The notes below the pieces were generated by a model. The model saw only the letters and a list, made by a program, of their open reading frames with translations. It had not been told where the DNA came from and searched no databases. A DNA stretch of 8,696 nucleotides from CAYVKY01 sp964452115 (lineage in GTDB: Bacteria; Bacteroidota; Ignavibacteria; Tepidaquicellales; Tepidaquicellaceae), in contig CAYVKY010000101.1 of assembly GCA_964452115.1 (NCBI GenBank), positions 1 through 8,696 of the forward strand. Direction: 5' to 3'. A program made the position numbers and the translations under genes. How positions within the stretch are numbered: position 1 is the first letter of the stretch; every line of letters begins with the position of its first letter. Below are positions 7,471-8,696 of this stretch, in pieces.

Positions 7471-8151
7471 TTGAAATCCATTTTTGCAATATTGACCATC
7501 TTACTTACAATTGCTTTTACCGGATGCAACAGCGAAAATCCCGTAAATCAGAATCTTCCGGCAAATCCGAAAATTATGTTTATTAATGCATCTCCGTACA
7601 GCAGCACGGGATATGTCAGTTTTATAATTAACGGCGATACGACCTCATCCTTGCAGGTGTTATACGGAAAATATATCGGGTATAAAGACATTAAGAGCGG
7701 ACATAATGATATAAAAGTAAAATTTTTTTACAATACTGACACTGTAACGCTTAATTTTACAAAATCATTTGAATCTGAGAAATATTATTCCTGTATTGCA
7801 TACGACGTCGGCTCGCCTTCGTCATCTGCTGCAGTATTTTTAAATGACAAACCTGTAATTCCGAATTTCAACACTATAAAAGTCAGAGTCGCAAATTTTT
7901 TTGCATCGGAACAACCTGTCAATTTTTACCAAATACCCTCTTTTAAATTATTTCAAAATATTGATTTCACAGTTGCATCGGATTTCTACCAGCTCGAACC
8001 CGGCACATATAACTTTTCAGTAAAATATTCTGCCGACACATCAAATACAATCCTTCAGATTTTCGGACAGAACCTGTCGCTTCCGAGGGCATATTCGTAT
8101 ATAATCGCAGGATATAATAATTCCCCGATTTATATAGAAACAATTTATTAG
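7471..8151 (+). CDS. DUF4397-like lipoprotein with TTG start
   Basis: This 226-residue envelope lipoprotein has a signal MKSIFAILTILLTIAFTGC ending in a lipobox, with Cys19 the predicted lipidation site. The mature part fits DUF4397 in two similar lobes. Lobe 1 (about 33-125) has KIMFINASPYSSTGYVSFII and a YGKYIGYKDIKSG turn. Lobe 2 (about 135-226) has IKVRVANFFASEQPVNFY and a YQLEPGTYNFSVKY turn. The biochemical role of this family is not known. The start is TTG: the in-frame codon at 7456-7458 is TAA, and the first in-frame ATG (7576, residue 36) would delete the signal and lipobox. The residues after Cys19 (NSENPVNQ) carry only one acidic charge, so a Bacteroidota surface-export signal is not evident. 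No Shine-Dalgarno site and no convincing terminator are visible. Confidence 0.85.
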   Translation: MKSIFAILTILLTIAFTGCNSENPVNQNLPANPKIMFINASPYSSTGYVSFIINGDTTSSLQVLYGKYIGYKDIKSGHNDIKVKFFYNTDTVTLNFTKSFESEKYYSCIAYDVGSPSSSAAVFLNDKPVIPNFNTIKVRVANFFASEQPVNFYQIPSFKLFQNIDFTVASDFYQLEPGTYNFSVKYSADTSNTILQIFGQNLSLPRAYSYIIAGYNNSPIYIETIY

Positions 8152-8219
8152 AGAAAAAAACTCTCCTAAACTGGTGCTTTTGTATTCACTTTGTCTCCCT
8201 GTACTGGAAAAAGATAAAA

Positions 8220-8233
8220 AGGGCTAAAGCCCT
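8220..8233. repeat. Dyad 1, GGGCTAAAGCCC type
   Basis: AGGGCT (8220-8225) and AGCCCT (8228-8233) are exact reverse complements around two A residues. Leftward, the hairpin is followed by UUUUU (8219-8215), so it could act as a weak terminator for leftward transcripts. Rightward it is followed directly by the shared tail TGAAAT (8233-8238). Confidence 0.65.
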
Positions 8234-8259
8234 GAAATCAAATTTCACTAATTAATTAT

Positions 8260-8279
8260 CACCACCATAAATGGCGGTG
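8260..8279. repeat. Dyad 2, CACCACCAT/ATGGCGGTG
   Basis: CACCACCAT (8260-8268) pairs with ATGGCGGTG (8271-8279) except for one A-C mismatch (8264/8275). In leftward RNA that position becomes a G-U wobble, so the hairpin folds better in leftward transcripts. It lacks the TGAAAT tail seen after dyads 1, 3 and 5. Confidence 0.65.
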
Positions 8280-8297
8280 CTATTCTATTATATGAAT

Positions 8298-8313
8298 CCG
8301 CCTTTTACAGCGG
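8298..8313. repeat. Dyad 3, CCGC/GCGG
   Basis: CCGC (8298-8301) pairs with GCGG (8310-8313) around an 8-nt loop. The right arm continues as GCGGTG, which also ends dyad 2 exactly 36 bp upstream, and is followed by TGAAATCT (8314-8321). The short stem suggests a decayed copy. Confidence 0.5.
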
Positions 8314-8388
8314 TGAAATCTCATCATCCAAAATAAAGTACTAATCACTTGTAATTTTTTTTCACTCCTTCGTTGATTTTTTTTCCTA

Positions 8389-8398
8389 ACCACGTGGT
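8389..8398. repeat. Dyad 4, ACCACGTGGT palindrome
   Basis: ACCACGTGGT is a perfect 10-bp palindrome with a CACGTG core at 8391-8396. The same CACGTG recurs at 8441-8446, exactly 50 bp to the right, and each copy lies 18-19 bp before a CCCCG dyad. I treat it as part of the tandem repeat unit rather than an operator. Confidence 0.5.
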
Positions 8399-8411
8399 GG
8401 CAATTTTTTCC

Positions 8412-8429
8412 TCACCCCGATAGGGGTGA
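8412..8429. repeat. Dyad 5, CCCCGATAGGGG type REP-like hairpin
   Basis: TCACCCC (8412-8418) pairs perfectly with GGGGTGA (8423-8429) around a GATA tetraloop. The right arm runs into TGAAATGTTTGTAGC (8427-8441). The GTAG tetranucleotide (8437-8440) resembles the tag beside REP hairpins mobilised by RAYT transposases. This is the best-preserved unit of the cluster. Confidence 0.65.
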
Positions 8430-8464
8430 AATGTTTGTAGCACGTGAATGTATATTGACATTAT

Positions 8465-8478
8465 ACCCCGTGAGGGGT
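8465..8478. repeat. Dyad 6, CCCCGTGAGGGG type hairpin
   Basis: ACCCC (8465-8469) pairs with GGGGT (8474-8478) around GTGA. The CCCCGNNAGGGG core matches dyad 5 and lies 51 bp to its right, indicating a second, more diverged copy of the same unit. Confidence 0.6.
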
Positions 8479-8497
8479 TGGACGTTGGTTTCCTATC

Positions 8498-8510
8498 GGC
8501 TTTATTAGCC
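8498..8510. repeat. Dyad 7, GGCT/AGCC
   Basis: GGCT (8498-8501) pairs with AGCC (8507-8510) around TTATT. It resembles dyad 1 read in the opposite direction (GGGCTTTAGCCC), so the cluster may be bounded by inversely oriented copies. The four-pair stem is short and could arise by chance. Confidence 0.35.
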
Positions 8511-8579
8511 CTTTTATTCATGTTTATTTCGTTATTGAACAGTCTTCTGAACTTGAATACTAGAGAGAAACTAAATAAT

Positions 8580-8610
8580 AAAAAAAAAGACAGGGCATGC
8601 CCTGTCTTTT
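8580..8610 (-). terminator. Palindromic intrinsic terminator of argF
   Basis: Positions 8585-8610 form a perfect 26-bp palindrome centred on GGGCATGCCC. Leftward the GC-rich stem ends in nine U residues (A8580-A8588), a strong terminator 22 bp past the argF stop. Rightward only four U residues follow, so it may also act weakly against transcripts from the lipoprotein side. Confidence 0.88.
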
Positions 8611-8631
8611 AAAAAAATTACTTTTAAATAT

Positions 8632-8696
8632 TTATCCTAAGGTTGCAACCATCACGGCTTTGATTGTGTGCATTCTGTTTTCTGCTTCATCAAAAA
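8632..8696 (-). CDS. argF: Ornithine carbamoyltransferase, C-terminal end only (partial)
   Basis: Only the last 20 complete codons before the TAA at 8634-8632 lie in the window; the rest extends past the right edge. They read FDEAENRMHTIKAVMVATLG. The AENR-H-xx-KA pattern is the conserved C-terminus of anabolic ornithine carbamoyltransferase, the cytoplasmic trimeric enzyme that makes citrulline from ornithine and carbamoyl phosphate in arginine biosynthesis. The tail does not match what I recall of the N-succinylornithine transcarbamylase of Bacteroides, whose C-terminus lacks the AENR-H-KA arrangement, nor aspartate carbamoyltransferase. The identity rests on 20 residues, but they are diagnostic. 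A strong terminator follows at 8610-8580. Its operon partners would lie to the right, out of view. Confidence 0.85.
   Translation of the reverse strand, partial: FDEAENRMHTIKAVMVATLG

Larger units (their letters stand above)
8152..8579. other. Gene-free region with a cluster of palindromic repeats
   Basis: I find no credible gene in these 428 bases. All frames are short and interrupted, and none has a ribosome site or a recognisable product. From 8214 to 8510 there are seven small dyads, annotated separately, that differ in sequence but share neighbouring motifs. The flanks 8152-8213 and 8511-8579 show nothing I can assign. The region lies between converging genes (lipoprotein and argF), a typical place for REP-like elements and termination signals. 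Confidence 0.75.

Noticed and set aside
8148..8169. Possible terminator right after the lipoprotein stop (TTAGAG, A7, CTCT)
   Set aside because: Only four or five pairs form without a bulge, and the stem is not followed by a T run.
8260..8478. Possible CRISPR array
   Set aside because: The repeated parts are short, dissimilar and dyadic, spacing is irregular, and there are no near-identical 20-40 bp direct repeats or cas genes.
8455..8483. TTGACA at 8455-8460 as a promoter
   Set aside because: No -10 hexamer lies at 16-18 bp, there is no gene downstream on that strand, and the motif lies inside the repeat unit.
8519..8611. Short + strand open frame of about 30 codons starting at ATG near 8520
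   Set aside because: It reads through the argF terminator palindrome, has no ribosome site and resembles no protein.

Overview
The window is AT-rich and probably comes from the Ignavibacteriota or a close relative in the Bacteroidota/Chlorobi (FCB) group. The strongest evidence is the C-terminal domain of the large protease, which carries YPNPFNP, LGKEVATL and SSGMYFY signatures. This is the type A sorting domain of the type IX secretion system, in the form typical of Ignavibacteria. Weak or absent Shine-Dalgarno sites in front of most genes and a DUF4397-type lipoprotein fit the same group. This placement is inferred from sequence style, not from a marker gene.

Layout, left to right. Positions 1-116 hold two intrinsic terminators back to back: one for a rightward transcript that enters from outside the window (possibly an RNA gene), and one for the leftward protease gene. 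Positions 117-2987 (-) encode a secreted subtilisin-like serine protease (S8) with signal peptide, inhibitor-like propeptide, intact Asp/His/Ser triad and a type IX sorting domain. A 197-bp divergent spacer follows. Positions 3185-6643 (+) encode a large membrane hybrid histidine kinase (Cache-like sensor, PAS, GAF, PAS, HisKA, HATPase, receiver). Its stop overlaps, tail to tail by 8 bp, the end of a 243-residue secreted beta-barrel-like outer membrane protein at 6636-7367 (-). A second divergent spacer of 103 bp leads to a DUF4397-like lipoprotein at 7471-8151 (+), which starts with TTG. Positions 8152-8631 contain no gene; they hold a cluster of small imperfect dyads resembling REP/RAYT-type interspersed repeats, then a palindromic terminator. 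At 8632-8696 (-) is the extreme C-terminus of ornithine carbamoyltransferase (argF), cut by the window edge.

The genes do not form one obvious pathway. Three of the five products are secreted or cell-envelope proteins, one is an envelope-spanning sensor, and the last is arginine biosynthesis. Gene orientations alternate (-, +, -, +, -), so each is probably its own transcription unit. I found no CRISPR array, transposase, phage gene or complete RNA gene. The most unusual part is the repeat block at about 8214-8510, where several different dyads are followed by the same TGAAAT tail and two units are spaced about 50 bp apart. I see no convincing new multi-gene system.
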